Source of the DNA: Halovenus aranensis
Lineage (GTDB): Archaea; Halobacteriota; Halobacteria; Halobacteriales; Haloarculaceae
Assembly (NCBI RefSeq): GCF_900100385.1
Contig: NZ_FNFC01000011.1
Span: forward strand, 62,001 to 126,000
Direction: 5' to 3'
Length of the DNA: 64,000 nucleotides
This document shows positions 41,352-50,013 of the stretch, piece by piece. The position numbers and the translations under genes are program-made. How positions within the stretch are numbered: the first letter of the stretch is position 1; the number at the start of each line of letters is the position of its first letter. Under the pieces are notes generated by a model. That model had not been told where the DNA came from, did no database searches, and was given only the letters and a program-made list of their open reading frames with translations.

Positions 41352-41354
41352 AGC

Positions 41355-41960
41355 ATGTACGTTGGACGATTCGTCGTCGTCGGCCCGACTGTCGGCGCGT
41401 ACCGTGTCTCGTCGCGGTCGTTCCCGAACAGAGCGGCAACAAAGCGGGACGACACCATCACCGTTGGCCCCACACCGGACGCGCCAGAAACCGACAATCC
41501 CTATATCGCGTACAACTGCGTTCAGGTCACCGACCGGGGCGCAGTTATCGGAAACGGGTCCCACGTCGACCCAATCGCCGAGAAGCTCGCGCTTGGCTAT
41601 CCCGCGCGTGATGCGCTGGCTGAGCCACTGCTCGCTCTCGATTTCGAGAAAGACGACTACGACACACCGCGAGTAGCGGGTATCGTCGGCGTGAGCGACG
41701 ACCCGACGGCGACAGAAGTTCCGGCCGGCTACGTCGGGATAGTCCGCCGGGATGGCCTCGTCGTTGAAGCAGTCGACGAACCGACCCTGGTTGCCACCTA
41801 CGAACGCGACAGCCCGGAATCGTTCGACCTGACGGCCGACAGCGCCGCCGGCGCTGCCCGAGAGCTGTATGGCCACGAGTTCGAACACGCTGTGTGTGCA
41901 GCAGGTGTCGAGGTAACCGACGACGGGTTCGAGACGGCCGTCGTCAACGACAGCAAGTAG
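41355..41960 (+). CDS. purO: archaeal IMP cyclohydrolase
   Basis: This is a 201-aa PurO, closing the ring of FAICAR to give IMP, the archaeal replacement for the PurH cyclohydrolase domain. The typical start [26 protein letters not shown] and the [12 protein letters not shown] segment near residue 70 are present. With purF, pyrG and guaA, it makes nucleotide synthesis well represented in the window. Confidence 0.95.
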   Translation: MYVGRFVVVGPTVGAYRVSSRSFPNRAATKRDDTITVGPTPDAPETDNPYIAYNCVQVTDRGAVIGNGSHVDPIAEKLALGYPARDALAEPLLALDFEKDDYDTPRVAGIVGVSDDPTATEVPAGYVGIVRRDGLVVEAVDEPTLVATYERDSPESFDLTADSAAGAARELYGHEFEHAVCAAGVEVTDDGFETAVVNDSK

Positions 41961-42065
41961 CACCCGGCGGGCCAGACGGCAAAGCGGTGCGGCCACCGCA
42001 GCGTGGACGGGTTGCCAGGTGTGACTCAGACCAACAGACAGCGCCTGTCGTGCCAAACGAGGGGA

Positions 42066-42071
42066 TTTATT
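42066..42071 (+). promoter_or_regulatory. TATA-like box for the HTH gene at 42096
   Basis: TTTATT ends 24 nt before the ATG at 42096 and supports that start over earlier in-frame codons. Confidence 0.5.
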
Positions 42072-42095
42072 CTGTCGGCGCTCCGTATCCAGGGT

Positions 42096-42476
42096 ATGGA
42101 AGCCGACCCTTCGCCCCAGGATTTCCGCGACCTCATGCTCGAAGAGGAGCCGGGTCTCGAAGAAGTGTTGACCTGCGTGTTTGGGATTCAGCGCCACGAA
42201 GCCCGCACCTACGAGGCATTACTCGACAATCCGGGCAGCACCGTCGAGGAGCTCGCAACTGAACTCGACCGCGACCGGAGCAACGTCAACCGTTCACTGT
42301 CGACGTTGCGGGAGAAAGAACTAGCAGACCGCGAGCGCCGGCTCCTCGACGGCGGCGGTCACGTCTACCAGTACAGCCCGACGCCGCTCCCGGACGCCCG
42401 AGAGTTGATGCACGAGACGCTTGACGCGTGGGCGGGCTACGTCCACGACCGCATCGAGGAGTTCGGGGACGACTGA
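42096..42476 (+). CDS. TrmB/MarR-like winged-helix transcriptional regulator
   Basis: This is a 126-aa protein with a winged helix-turn-helix (residues about 30-90: FGIQRHEARTYEALL, VEELATELDRDRSNVNRSL, wing GGGHVYQYSP). The Cys-containing EEVLTCVFGIQ start is common in haloarchaeal TrmB-type regulators. No ligand domain is attached. The target is unknown. It precedes thrC, which has its own promoter. Confidence 0.85.
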   Translation: MEADPSPQDFRDLMLEEEPGLEEVLTCVFGIQRHEARTYEALLDNPGSTVEELATELDRDRSNVNRSLSTLREKELADRERRLLDGGGHVYQYSPTPLPDARELMHETLDAWAGYVHDRIEEFGDD

Positions 42477-42517
42477 GAGGCACCTGATTTTTATCGGTCC
42501 CGACCGACGTGTCGGTA

Positions 42518-43783
42518 ATGACCAGTCAGTCCCACTTCGACCTGAGCGGCGAGGAACCCACCTGCGCGACTGAGGGAGTCTGGCTTTCGTGTATCGCCTG
42601 CGGCGAGGAGTTCGCGCCCTTCGAGACGGTCCGGTACGTCTGTGACGACTGCGACGGACTGCTCGAAGTCAGATACGCCGACCTGCCAACCTGGGAGGAC
42701 TTCGACGGCCGTGGCGTCTGGCGGTACGACGCGGCCCTCCCCTTCGAGACGGGCGTCTCGCTTCCAGAAGGGGCGACGCCACTACACGACGTGCCACGTC
42801 TGGAGTCCTCGATTGGCGTCGACCGGTTGCGAGTCAAACACGAGGGTATGAACCCGACCGGAAGCTTCAAAGATAGAGGGATGACCGTCGGCGTCCGCGT
42901 CGCAGAACAGATGGGAGTCGAGCGGTTGGCGTGTGCCTCAACGGGGAACACGAGCGCTGCGCTCTCGGCGTATGGCTCGCGTGCCGGCCTCGAAACGCTC
43001 GTGCTTCTTCCACAGGGAAAAGTCGCCGCCGGCAAGGTCGCGCAGGCGAGTCTTCATGGTGCACGCATCTTGGAAGTCGACGGCAACTTCGATACCTGTC
43101 TCGATATCGTCGGCGACCTCGCTGAGCGTGGCGATGTCTATCTGTTGAACTCGCTCAATCCGTTCCGGCTGGAGGGACAGAAGACAATCGGGCTGGAGAT
43201 ACTCGAACAGTTCCGGGACGAAGAGGAATCCTATCCGGACCGAATCGTGCTTCCGGTCGGCAACGCTGGCAACACCGCCGCACTCTACAAGTGCCTTCGT
43301 GAACTCGTGGCAAGCAGTGCACTCGGAGACGCCGATATGCCGAAGCTGACCGGTGTCCAGGCAGAGGGGGCCGCTCCGATGGTCGAGGCAATCGAAGACG
43401 GGAGAGCGGAGACGCGTCGCTGGGACTCTGTCGAGACGAGTGCGACGGCAATCCGCATCGGCAACCCCGTCAACGCCCCGAAGGCACTCCCCGGTATCCG
43501 CGAAACCGGCGGGACTGCCGTCGCGGTCACCGACGGCGAGATTAAAGCCGCACAGCGCGAGCTTGCCAGAGAAGGCGTCGGCGTCGAGCCGGCATCTGCA
43601 GCGTCGATTGCAGGCCTTCGTTCACTTCGCGAGGAGGGCGTCGTGACTGCCGACGAGCAGGTCGTCTGCCTCACTACTGGACATCTCCTCAAAGACCCCG
43701 AAGCCGCCGTCGAGGCAGGGACCGAGCCAGAGGCAGTGCCGGGGACGACACAGGGTGTTCGAGACTATCTCGAGCTGAAGTAA
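42518..43783 (+). CDS. thrC: threonine synthase
   Basis: This is a 421-aa PLP enzyme converting O-phosphohomoserine to threonine. An N-terminal zinc-ribbon-like segment has CIAC and CDDC (about residues 22-45). The PLP Lys is in GSFKDRGMT (about 114), STGNTSAAL is near 140 and the PLP-phosphate loop is PVGNAGNTAALY near 246. The ATG at 42518 is used: TTTTAT ends 23 nt before it. Aspartate kinase of the same pathway lies at 50-51 kb. Confidence 0.95.
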   Translation: MTSQSHFDLSGEEPTCATEGVWLSCIACGEEFAPFETVRYVCDDCDGLLEVRYADLPTWEDFDGRGVWRYDAALPFETGVSLPEGATPLHDVPRLESSIGVDRLRVKHEGMNPTGSFKDRGMTVGVRVAEQMGVERLACASTGNTSAALSAYGSRAGLETLVLLPQGKVAAGKVAQASLHGARILEVDGNFDTCLDIVGDLAERGDVYLLNSLNPFRLEGQKTIGLEILEQFRDEEESYPDRIVLPVGNAGNTAALYKCLRELVASSALGDADMPKLTGVQAEGAAPMVEAIEDGRAETRRWDSVETSATAIRIGNPVNAPKALPGIRETGGTAVAVTDGEIKAAQRELAREGVGVEPASAASIAGLRSLREEGVVTADEQVVCLTTGHLLKDPEAAVEAGTEPEAVPGTTQGVRDYLELK

Positions 43784-43787
43784 TCGG

Positions 43788-44951
43788 TCACGCCGTTGGG
43801 CGGAGTCCGAGAATCTCGCGGGCAGCCCCGCTCACCTGTTCGATGTGTTGGTCCGGACAGTAGACGCCCAGCCGCCAGCGCGTTCGCTCGGCCGCGCGGA
43901 TGCTGGCTGCGAGTTCGGACGTATCTTCGAGCCGTCGGACGATTCCGTCGACGACGACGTTTGTGCCAAGTTCTTTGAGCCCCGGTCTGCTCGGTACGTC
44001 GACGATGACTGCCTCGGGGTCGACGCCGGCGGCCGTTGCAATCTCGTGCTCGGCGTCACGGGCATCTGCGTATGTCACGTCAAGAATCTCGGAGGGAACG
44101 CGGTCCAGTCCCGCCCAGACTGCCCGTTTGTAGAGATTTCGCCGCTCGATTCGCCGACCAAGCTCGGTCTCCTGGAGCGCGACCAGCAGGTCGTGGTCGG
44201 CCATCCGGCGGAACTCGGCAACGGGTGTCTCCGTCGCCGCCAGGTATCGTTCACAGGCTCGGTCGAGCATCGCGCCGGCGATTCGCGACACGTGGTGGCG
44301 GTAAACGACGGTGTTCATCAGCGAGCGGGCCAGTAACAGCGACTCCGCGGTCGGGACGTTCCCCGCCGCGAGGGTGAGCCGGTCTCCCTCCAGCCGGAGT
44401 TCGCGGATGAGTCGCCCGTGGTCGACAGTTCCGTACGGAACTCCCGTGTGGTGGGCGTCTCTGACAAGGTAATCCATCCGGTCGACGTCGAGTTCGCCGG
44501 CGACGAGCGGGCCGAGCCGTCCCTTCCCGGCGATGAGGTCAGTAACGCGCTCGGGGTCGAGACCGTGTGATTCGAGCACATGACAGACCTCTCGGTCGGC
44601 GTCCGTGAGTAGCCAGCCGACCTCGTCGTGGTCGGTGCCCGTCCGCCGGCGGATGAGGTCTTCTGTCTGGTGTCCGTAAGGCCCGTGGCCGATGTCGTGT
44701 AACAGCGCTGCAGCGCGGGTGTGTTTGGCCGTATCGGCGTCGACGCCGAGGTGGTCGACGGCGTTGCTGGCGAGGTGGTAGACACCGAGACTGTGTTCGA
44801 ATCGGGTGTGGTTCGCCGCGGGGTAGACGAGCCGGACTGTCGAGAGCTGTTTGATGTGGCGCAGACGCTGAAAGGTGGGTGTATCGACCAACTCAGCGGC
44901 CACAGGGTCGAGTCTGATATAGTCGTGGACGCTGTCTTTGACCGGGTTCAT
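43788..44951 (-). CDS. HD-domain phosphohydrolase (SAMHD1/dGTPase-like)
   Basis: This is a 387-aa HD-superfamily protein. Metal ligands are His in TRFEHSLGVYHL (about residue 52), HD in LLHDIGHGPYGH (about 84) and a distal Asp in DVDRMDYLVRDAHHTG (about 155). This arrangement matches SAMHD1-like or dGTP triphosphohydrolase-like proteins. The start at 44951 (MNPVKDSVHDYIRLD) fits the family. The frame is open 9 codons further upstream. It is convergent with thrC. Confidence 0.92.
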   Translation of the reverse strand: MNPVKDSVHDYIRLDPVAAELVDTPTFQRLRHIKQLSTVRLVYPAANHTRFEHSLGVYHLASNAVDHLGVDADTAKHTRAAALLHDIGHGPYGHQTEDLIRRRTGTDHDEVGWLLTDADREVCHVLESHGLDPERVTDLIAGKGRLGPLVAGELDVDRMDYLVRDAHHTGVPYGTVDHGRLIRELRLEGDRLTLAAGNVPTAESLLLARSLMNTVVYRHHVSRIAGAMLDRACERYLAATETPVAEFRRMADHDLLVALQETELGRRIERRNLYKRAVWAGLDRVPSEILDVTYADARDAEHEIATAAGVDPEAVIVDVPSRPGLKELGTNVVVDGIVRRLEDTSELAASIRAAERTRWRLGVYCPDQHIEQVSGAAREILGLRPTA

Positions 44952-45025
44952 TGTCGAATTAATCAACTCCCGCCACATTGTGGTTTCGTTTCCGCCAGAG
45001 CGGGGTCGCGGGCGAGACAGTCAGT

Positions 45026-45385
45026 TCACTTCAGGTGACTGGTAACCACTTCGAGAAATCCCGCTCGCTGGAACGGCTTGGTCAGATAATCGACGGCGCC
45101 AGCAGCCACCGCGGCTTTCAGTTTCTCGTCTTGCCTGTTGCCCGAGCAGATGACGGTCGTCGCATCTGCGTCGTACTCGATGATGTCCTCACTCGCGCCG
45201 ATGCCGTCGAGCACTGGCATCCGCACGTTCATCACGACGACATCTGGGTCGTATTCCTTGTATGCCTCGATGCCCTCGACGCCGTTTGTCGCCTCTGGGA
45301 CGACAGTCCCAGCGGTCTCGTCGAGGAGTGCGCGATAGAGATTCTACATGAACGTCGCATCGTCGACGAGTAAAACGTCCCCCAT
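45026..45385 (-). pseudogene. CheY-like response regulator, interrupted by an in-frame TAG and lacking the phospho-acceptor Asp
   Basis: Read from the ATG at 45385, the sequence encodes a normal-length receiver (about 119 residues) beginning MGDVLLVDDATFM. Codon 14 (45344-45346) is TAG, exactly where family members usually have Arg before NLYRALL. After it the frame continues intact to the stop at 45026, with LTKPF (switch Lys) preserved. A second lesion is in the phosphorylation motif, which reads VVVMNVRMPVLDG with Asn (45227-45229) in place of the phospho-Asp. An internal GTG/ATG could still give a 69-residue fragment, but it cannot form a receiver. Confidence 0.85.
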
Positions 45386-45432
45386 CCCTGCCCGGACCAA
45401 CGTACCCCCCGACTATAGGTTCCGGCGTCCGT

Positions 45433-46062
45433 TCAGGCCCCTTCGACGAGCCTGCGGAGGTGTTCTGGCGGGACCGCACCGCGGGCGGCATGCTCACCGA
45501 AGACGAACGTCGGCACCCCCGTAATACGACGGCTCTGTGCGGCGGCAAAGGCCTCATCGAGTTGATCCGCGCTCGCGTCGTCGGCGAGCGTTTCGGCGAC
45601 GAAGCCGTCGGGGAGGTCTGCCTGTTCGGCGACCGAGGCGAGTACCGACTGTTCGCCGATATCACGCCCGTCCTCCCAGAGCGCATCGAACACGCCGCGG
45701 TGGAACGTATCGAACCTGTCGGGGTACTGTTCCGAAGCCCGGAGCCCGACACGCTGTGCGTCGTATGAGTCGATGTCCTTCGAGAGGTTCTGTACCATGT
45801 CGACCCCGTACTGGTCGGCCAGTCGCTCGACGTTCTTGCGTGCTTCCTCGTAGTACTCCTCGTCTTTGCCGGTATCGACGTCGTGGTCGATGGTGCCGTC
45901 GGGTCGGCGCTGGCTCGCCCGGAGGTCGAAAGGCTGCCAATGGACAGCCAACGGCCCGTCGCGCTCCGTTCGATAGCTATCGAGCGAGACGTATCCGAGA
46001 TAACAGAACGGGCAGACGTAGTCGGCGTAGACGGTAAGCTCAGCAGTGGCTTGGTGACTCAT
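45433..46062 (-). CDS. DsbA-family (FrnE-like) oxidoreductase
   Basis: This is a 209-aa cytoplasmic thioredoxin-fold protein of the DsbA/FrnE/2-hydroxychromene-carboxylate isomerase group. The redox motif CPFC is near residue 17 (YADYVCPFCYLGY). A helical insertion follows, and the cis-Pro segment ITGVPTFVFGEHAARGAVPPE near residue 180 is typical of FrnE. There is no signal peptide, unlike the DsbA-like lipoprotein at 17.3 kb. Confidence 0.93.
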   Translation of the reverse strand: MSHQATAELTVYADYVCPFCYLGYVSLDSYRTERDGPLAVHWQPFDLRASQRRPDGTIDHDVDTGKDEEYYEEARKNVERLADQYGVDMVQNLSKDIDSYDAQRVGLRASEQYPDRFDTFHRGVFDALWEDGRDIGEQSVLASVAEQADLPDGFVAETLADDASADQLDEAFAAAQSRRITGVPTFVFGEHAARGAVPPEHLRRLVEGA

Positions 46063-46106
46063 ACACCCTGTTAGCGCGCCAGCTACAAAGTCCCGTCGCG
46101 GTCGCG

Positions 46107-46949
46107 TTAACAGAGGCGTTCGTACTCCTGGTCGGTGAGTTCGATACCCGCGGCAGCGACGTTCTCTTCGAGGTGGTCGAGACTCGACGTGCCGGGAATC
46201 GGCAGCGTCACGTCGGAGTGTTCTAATAACCAGGCGAGGGCAATCTGGTGGCGGGTCGCGTCGTGGCTGTCGGCAACGGCACGCAGGTCGTCACCAACTT
46301 CGCCCAGGTCACCGGCAGCCATCGGATACCACGGAATAAACCCGATACCGTACTCCTCACAGGCCTGAAGTACGTCCTCGTCGTCGCGGTGGGCGACGTT
46401 GTAGCGGTTTTGGACGGTGGCAACTTCGACGTGGTCGCGGGCAGTTTCGAGTTGCTCGACGGAGACATTCGAGAGGCCGACGTGATCGACAAAGCCATCG
46501 TCTTTCAGCTCCGCAAACGCCATCACAGAGTCTTCAAACGGCGTGTCGGGGTCGGGCCGATGGAACTGGTAGAGGTCGATAGTATCGACCCCGAGGCGGT
46601 CGCGGCTGACGAGCACCTGATTGCGGATGTAGTCGGGGTCGCCATGGGGAAGCCACTCACCCTCACTGTTGCGGAGCAGCCCCGCCTTCGTCGCGACGAC
46701 GACATCATCGGCAGGCGAAAGCGCCTCGCCCAGCAGTCGCTCGCTCACGCCAGGACCGTACGAGTCCGCCGTATCGATGAAATCGACGCCCATCTCGACG
46801 GCTTCCCTGACGATGTCGACTGCCCCGGCCTCGTCGTCGGGCGTGCCAATAACGTCGTCGCCGGTGATACGCATGGCACCGTACCCCAACCGGTGGACAG
46901 TCAGCTCTCCGCCGATATCGAACGTGTCGCTCCCGTTGTGTGCTGCCAT
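46107..46949 (-). CDS. aldo/keto reductase
   Basis: This is a 280-aa NADPH-dependent TIM-barrel oxidoreductase. Catalytic Asp and Tyr are in FIDTADSYGPGVSE (about residue 60), Lys in VVATKAGLL (about 88), and the active-site His-type position in DLYQFHRPD (about 130). The cofactor site PIPGTSSLDHLEENVAA is near 250. The substrate is unknown. The ATG at 46949 is preferred to a GTG one codon earlier. Confidence 0.94.
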   Translation of the reverse strand: MAAHNGSDTFDIGGELTVHRLGYGAMRITGDDVIGTPDDEAGAVDIVREAVEMGVDFIDTADSYGPGVSERLLGEALSPADDVVVATKAGLLRNSEGEWLPHGDPDYIRNQVLVSRDRLGVDTIDLYQFHRPDPDTPFEDSVMAFAELKDDGFVDHVGLSNVSVEQLETARDHVEVATVQNRYNVAHRDDEDVLQACEEYGIGFIPWYPMAAGDLGEVGDDLRAVADSHDATRHQIALAWLLEHSDVTLPIPGTSSLDHLEENVAAAGIELTDQEYERLC

Positions 46950-47040
46950 CACAGGCCGTTCGAGTGCGGGATAAAAACAGTCACCGGTCGCCGACCCTCG
47001 AACAGAAGCGCTCTTCAGTAACGTTCATTACAGAAAGTTC

Positions 47041-47085
47041 ATTCTGATTACACTTATGTGCATATGGTCCATCGGTACAGATACG
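47041..47085 (+). repeat. conserved upstream segment, copy A
   Basis: These 45 bp directly before the ATG at 47086 align without gaps to 47557-47601 before the paralogous gene (30/45 identical; 15 of the first 17). They contain the promoter-like core GATTACACTTAT and the ATG-proximal AGATAC. Confidence 0.6.
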
Positions 47086-47352
47086 ATGAGACAACCACAA
47101 TCAGCCGAGACGGCAGTCGGGACGAGAGAGTACTGTGAGACGATGAAAAGCCTCGTTGCGGCGGTGCTAACCCTGCCGCTGCTGGTCGCGTTCATGGTCG
47201 CACCTGCGGTTATGACTGGTGGGACGGTCGGCGTTGTCGCTCTCAAACTCTGTGAAGGACTGTACCCCCACGTGGTCAGTTTCGCCACGAAAAGGCGGCG
47301 AACGAGAGGACAGCACGACCAGTACGAGCCACAGCTTCCGTCTGGCAACTGA
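47086..47352 (+). CDS. small membrane protein, paralogue A of a tandem pair
   Basis: This is an 88-aa protein starting MRQPQSAETAVGTREY with one long or two closely spaced hydrophobic segments (about residues 22-55: VLTLPLLVAFMVAPAVMTGG, then VGVVALKL) and a basic C-terminus (KRRRTRG). It aligns with the protein at 47602 through the membrane part. Function is unknown. The ATG at 47086 is chosen because it matches the paralogue and its conserved upstream segment. Confidence 0.65.
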   Translation: MRQPQSAETAVGTREYCETMKSLVAAVLTLPLLVAFMVAPAVMTGGTVGVVALKLCEGLYPHVVSFATKRRRTRGQHDQYEPQLPSGN

Positions 47353-47556
47353 ACAGCCACCCGTGACCAGTACAGTTACCCCCTGTCGTGTCGGCCTCGA
47401 CGGAGACGAGACGCTGGCCCTCGGTGAGTATCGGATTGATTGTACATTCTGGCACGAGTAGCCGTGCTCTGTCTTAGCCGAAAGTCGTTATATGCGGCCG
47501 CTTATCGACGCTAACAGACTAAAAAATATTTCAGTAACCGGTCTTACAAAACTATA

Positions 47557-47601
47557 ATTCAGATTATACTTATCCGTATACACCCCGTTTGTTTAGATAC
47601 A
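47557..47601 (+). repeat. conserved upstream segment, copy B
   Basis: The counterpart of 47041-47085, immediately before the ATG at 47602. GATTATACTTATCCGTATA provides a TATA-like element. The 249 bp between the first gene's stop and the second gene's start contain an AT-rich patch near 47519-47532 and no gene. Confidence 0.6.
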
Positions 47602-47874
47602 ATGAGACAGCTACCACCAGTGACTGGAACTGCGAACAGACAGATAGACGACCGCGAGAACTGGGTGCGTGGTGCGTTGCTCGTGACCGTACTTGGAGTG
47701 CCAGCCCTGGTCGCGCTCATGGCCACACCGGAAATCGTCTTCGGCATGGTGGTCGGTGTCGCCGGCCTCAAACTCGTCAAGTGGGGCTTAGGCTGCATAG
47801 GGACCAGCGACGATGCCGACCAGTCGAAGAGGCCGTGTGATGAGCGGTCGACCTGGAAAACCACCGCCGACTGA
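47602..47874 (+). CDS. small membrane protein, paralogue B of a tandem pair
   Basis: This is a 90-aa protein starting MRQLPPVTGTANRQID. The hydrophobic core VLGVPALVALMATPEIVFG, then VVGVAGLKL, mirrors paralogue A. The tail is polar (SDDADQSKRPCDERS). It is convergent with HMG-CoA synthase, 6 nt apart. No function is recognisable. Confidence 0.65.
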   Translation: MRQLPPVTGTANRQIDDRENWVRGALLVTVLGVPALVALMATPEIVFGMVVGVAGLKLVKWGLGCIGTSDDADQSKRPCDERSTWKTTAD

Positions 47875-47880
47875 GGGGCG

Positions 47881-49218
47881 TTACTCGACGTAGCTGTATT
47901 TGCGTTCGCCCATTCGACCCCAGCCGTCGAAGACGAATTCGCCGTCGGGCGTCGTCAGGGGGTCCATCTCGATTGACTCGTCGTGGTTGTGTACGTCGTG
48001 AATCTGCTCGTACTCGTCGAACGTGATGTCCCGGCGGTTCTCGACCTGTTCGTCGATATTCAGCTGACTGATTTCGTCCTCCCAGCCGGGCTGGATGGCC
48101 TCGGCGTGGATCTCGGCCTGTGCACCGCTGCCGTACGAACCGACGAGCAACTGCCGTCCGGTGAGGTCACGGCCGTCTTCGAGCGCTTCCTGTAGGCCGG
48201 CCGCGCGGGCGATATGGACCGAGCCCGTGTACCAGTTCCCGACGTACCGGGAGATAGCGAGCGTTGGCTCGATAGTTTCTGCATACCACTCTTCGTACAT
48301 GTTCGTCTCGGTCAGCGTTTCGGTGTACTCTTTTTGCGCTTCGAGGAACGCATCGTGAGAGTCGAACTCCGTCTCACGGGGCTGGTGACCGATTTCGTCG
48401 GCGACTTCCTCTTCGACCTCGGTCCCGCGGATGCAGTGTCGGAAACCGAGCGCGGCGGCCCGACGAACCATGCCCGGGAACGGCGTATGGAACGGGATGA
48501 GCGCGAAGTTATCGGGATGGGTGTCGCCGCCGTTGCGCTCGAAGTCCTCCATCGCCTCGCGCATCCGGGCCAGATACACCTGCATCGACCGCTTCCCGTC
48601 GACGCTGGGGAACTGCTGGTTGGGTTTCAGGAAGTCCGTCTCGTCGGCGCTGCCATACCCCTGTGCGTCACTGAAGGCGACGAGGTCAGGGTTTTCGTCG
48701 ATGAGCATCGCCACCGCACCGGCGCCCTGGGTCGATTCGCCTGGGTCGTCACGCTCGTAGAGCGCGGTGTCTGTCGCGATAACGAGCGCCTTCCGACCCT
48801 GGTTGCGACCCGCACGAATCCAGTTGTACGCGTCGTCGAGTGCCTGCGTCCCCGCGACACAGGCGAACTTGCGCTCGCCTTTGTTGGCGTGATGGAGGTC
48901 GTCCTCGAAGACCTGTTCGAGACAGCCCGCGACGTACGTCGAGACGGGTTTGGACTTGTCGAACGCGCTCTCGGTCGCCACGTCGATGCGACCGATGTCG
49001 CTCAACGAGAGGTCTTTCCGGTCAAGCAGGCGATGGGAGGCGTTTGCCGCCATCGTCACGATATCCTCGTACACGTCCGGCAGCGAGGACGTGTACAGCC
49101 CCAGCCCCTTCGTGAACTTCTCCGGGTCGTCGCCCTGTGCGGGCGCGAACGTCCCCGGAAGGTCGAGCTTCAGTTTCCCTGTCCGTATCTCGATGCCGTC
49201 GATGCCTACTTCTGCCAT
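47881..49218 (-). CDS. hmgB: hydroxymethylglutaryl-CoA synthase
   Basis: This is a 445-aa thiolase-fold enzyme condensing acetyl-CoA and acetoacetyl-CoA in the mevalonate pathway for archaeal lipids. The catalytic Glu is in VATESAFDKSKP (about residue 83), the nucleophile Cys in FACVAGTQALDD (about 117) and His in IPFHTPFPGM (about 240). Length is typical of haloarchaeal HmgB. A CTTATACGAG promoter-like sequence lies upstream on its strand. Confidence 0.97.
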   Translation of the reverse strand: MAEVGIDGIEIRTGKLKLDLPGTFAPAQGDDPEKFTKGLGLYTSSLPDVYEDIVTMAANASHRLLDRKDLSLSDIGRIDVATESAFDKSKPVSTYVAGCLEQVFEDDLHHANKGERKFACVAGTQALDDAYNWIRAGRNQGRKALVIATDTALYERDDPGESTQGAGAVAMLIDENPDLVAFSDAQGYGSADETDFLKPNQQFPSVDGKRSMQVYLARMREAMEDFERNGGDTHPDNFALIPFHTPFPGMVRRAAALGFRHCIRGTEVEEEVADEIGHQPRETEFDSHDAFLEAQKEYTETLTETNMYEEWYAETIEPTLAISRYVGNWYTGSVHIARAAGLQEALEDGRDLTGRQLLVGSYGSGAQAEIHAEAIQPGWEDEISQLNIDEQVENRRDITFDEYEQIHDVHNHDESIEMDPLTTPDGEFVFDGWGRMGERKYSYVE

Positions 49219-49353
49219 ACATGACTGTGGCGCGAACTCGTATAAGTGTGTGTCGACTGTTCATTCGTCGATTGTCGAACACCGGGCGACAGGCTATCTG
49301 CCGACAGCCGTCGCCGGACCAACAGTGAAGTTACTCGCCAGACAACAGTCGGT

Positions 49354-50013
49354 ATGAACGTCGGTGTTCTTTCTGACATTCACGGGAACAAGGTGGCTCT
49401 GGAGGCAGTGCTTGCTGACATGCCGCCGGTAGACGCGCTCGTCTGTGCCGGTGATGTCGTCGGCTACAACCCCTGGCACGCCGACTGCGTCGAGACGTTG
49501 CGCGAGCGAGGAGTACCGACGGTGATGGGCAACCACGACCGCGCCGTGGTCGGTGACTCGGGGTTTGGATTCAACAGCATGGCCGGCGCAGGCGTTCAGC
49601 ACGCACAGGAAACCCTCGACGAGGGGCACGTGGAGTGGCTGGCGGCGCTCCCCGACCAGCGCAGCGAGTTCGACGGGCGCGTCCGACTGGTCCACAGCCA
49701 TCCAGACCACCGCGGCCACTACACGTATCCCGAGGAGTTCGGCCCCGACCTGCTCGGAGCAGAGTCGGTGCTCGTGCTGGGACACACCCACGTCCAGCAC
49801 CACGAAATCTACGACGAGGGAGTCGTGATGAACCCGGGGAGCGTCGGCCAGCCACGCGACGACGACCCGCGGGCCGCCTACGGCGTGCTCGACCTCGATA
49901 CGCTGTCGGTGACTGAACACCGGGTCACGTACGACATCGACCGCGTTCAGGAGGCAGTCGGCCGTGCAGGACTGCCAGAACGAATCGGAAACCGGCTCGA
50001 ATCGGGCCGCTAG
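49354..50013 (+). CDS. metallophosphoesterase, YfcE/MJ0936-like
   Basis: This is a 219-aa calcineurin-type phosphoesterase. Metal ligands are DxH in VLSDIHGNKVAL (residue 8 on), GDVVGYNP (about 34), GNHD (about 59), HSHPD (about 114) and GHTHVQHH (about 143). The ATG at 49354 begins exactly at the core domain. Its 3' end overlaps the convergent aspartate kinase gene by 4 nt. The substrate is unknown. Confidence 0.93.
   Translation: MNVGVLSDIHGNKVALEAVLADMPPVDALVCAGDVVGYNPWHADCVETLRERGVPTVMGNHDRAVVGDSGFGFNSMAGAGVQHAQETLDEGHVEWLAALPDQRSEFDGRVRLVHSHPDHRGHYTYPEEFGPDLLGAESVLVLGHTHVQHHEIYDEGVVMNPGSVGQPRDDDPRAAYGVLDLDTLSVTEHRVTYDIDRVQEAVGRAGLPERIGNRLESGR

Noticed and set aside
41065-41676. 203-aa plus-strand frame running into purO
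   Set aside because: It overlaps most of purO out of frame and reads as low-complexity Arg/Ser/Thr; purO is the real gene.
45344-45346. TAG as pyrrolysine or programmed readthrough
   Set aside because: Haloarchaea of this type are not known to encode pyrrolysine, no PYLIS-like context is seen, and the loss of the phospho-Asp in the same gene favours decay.
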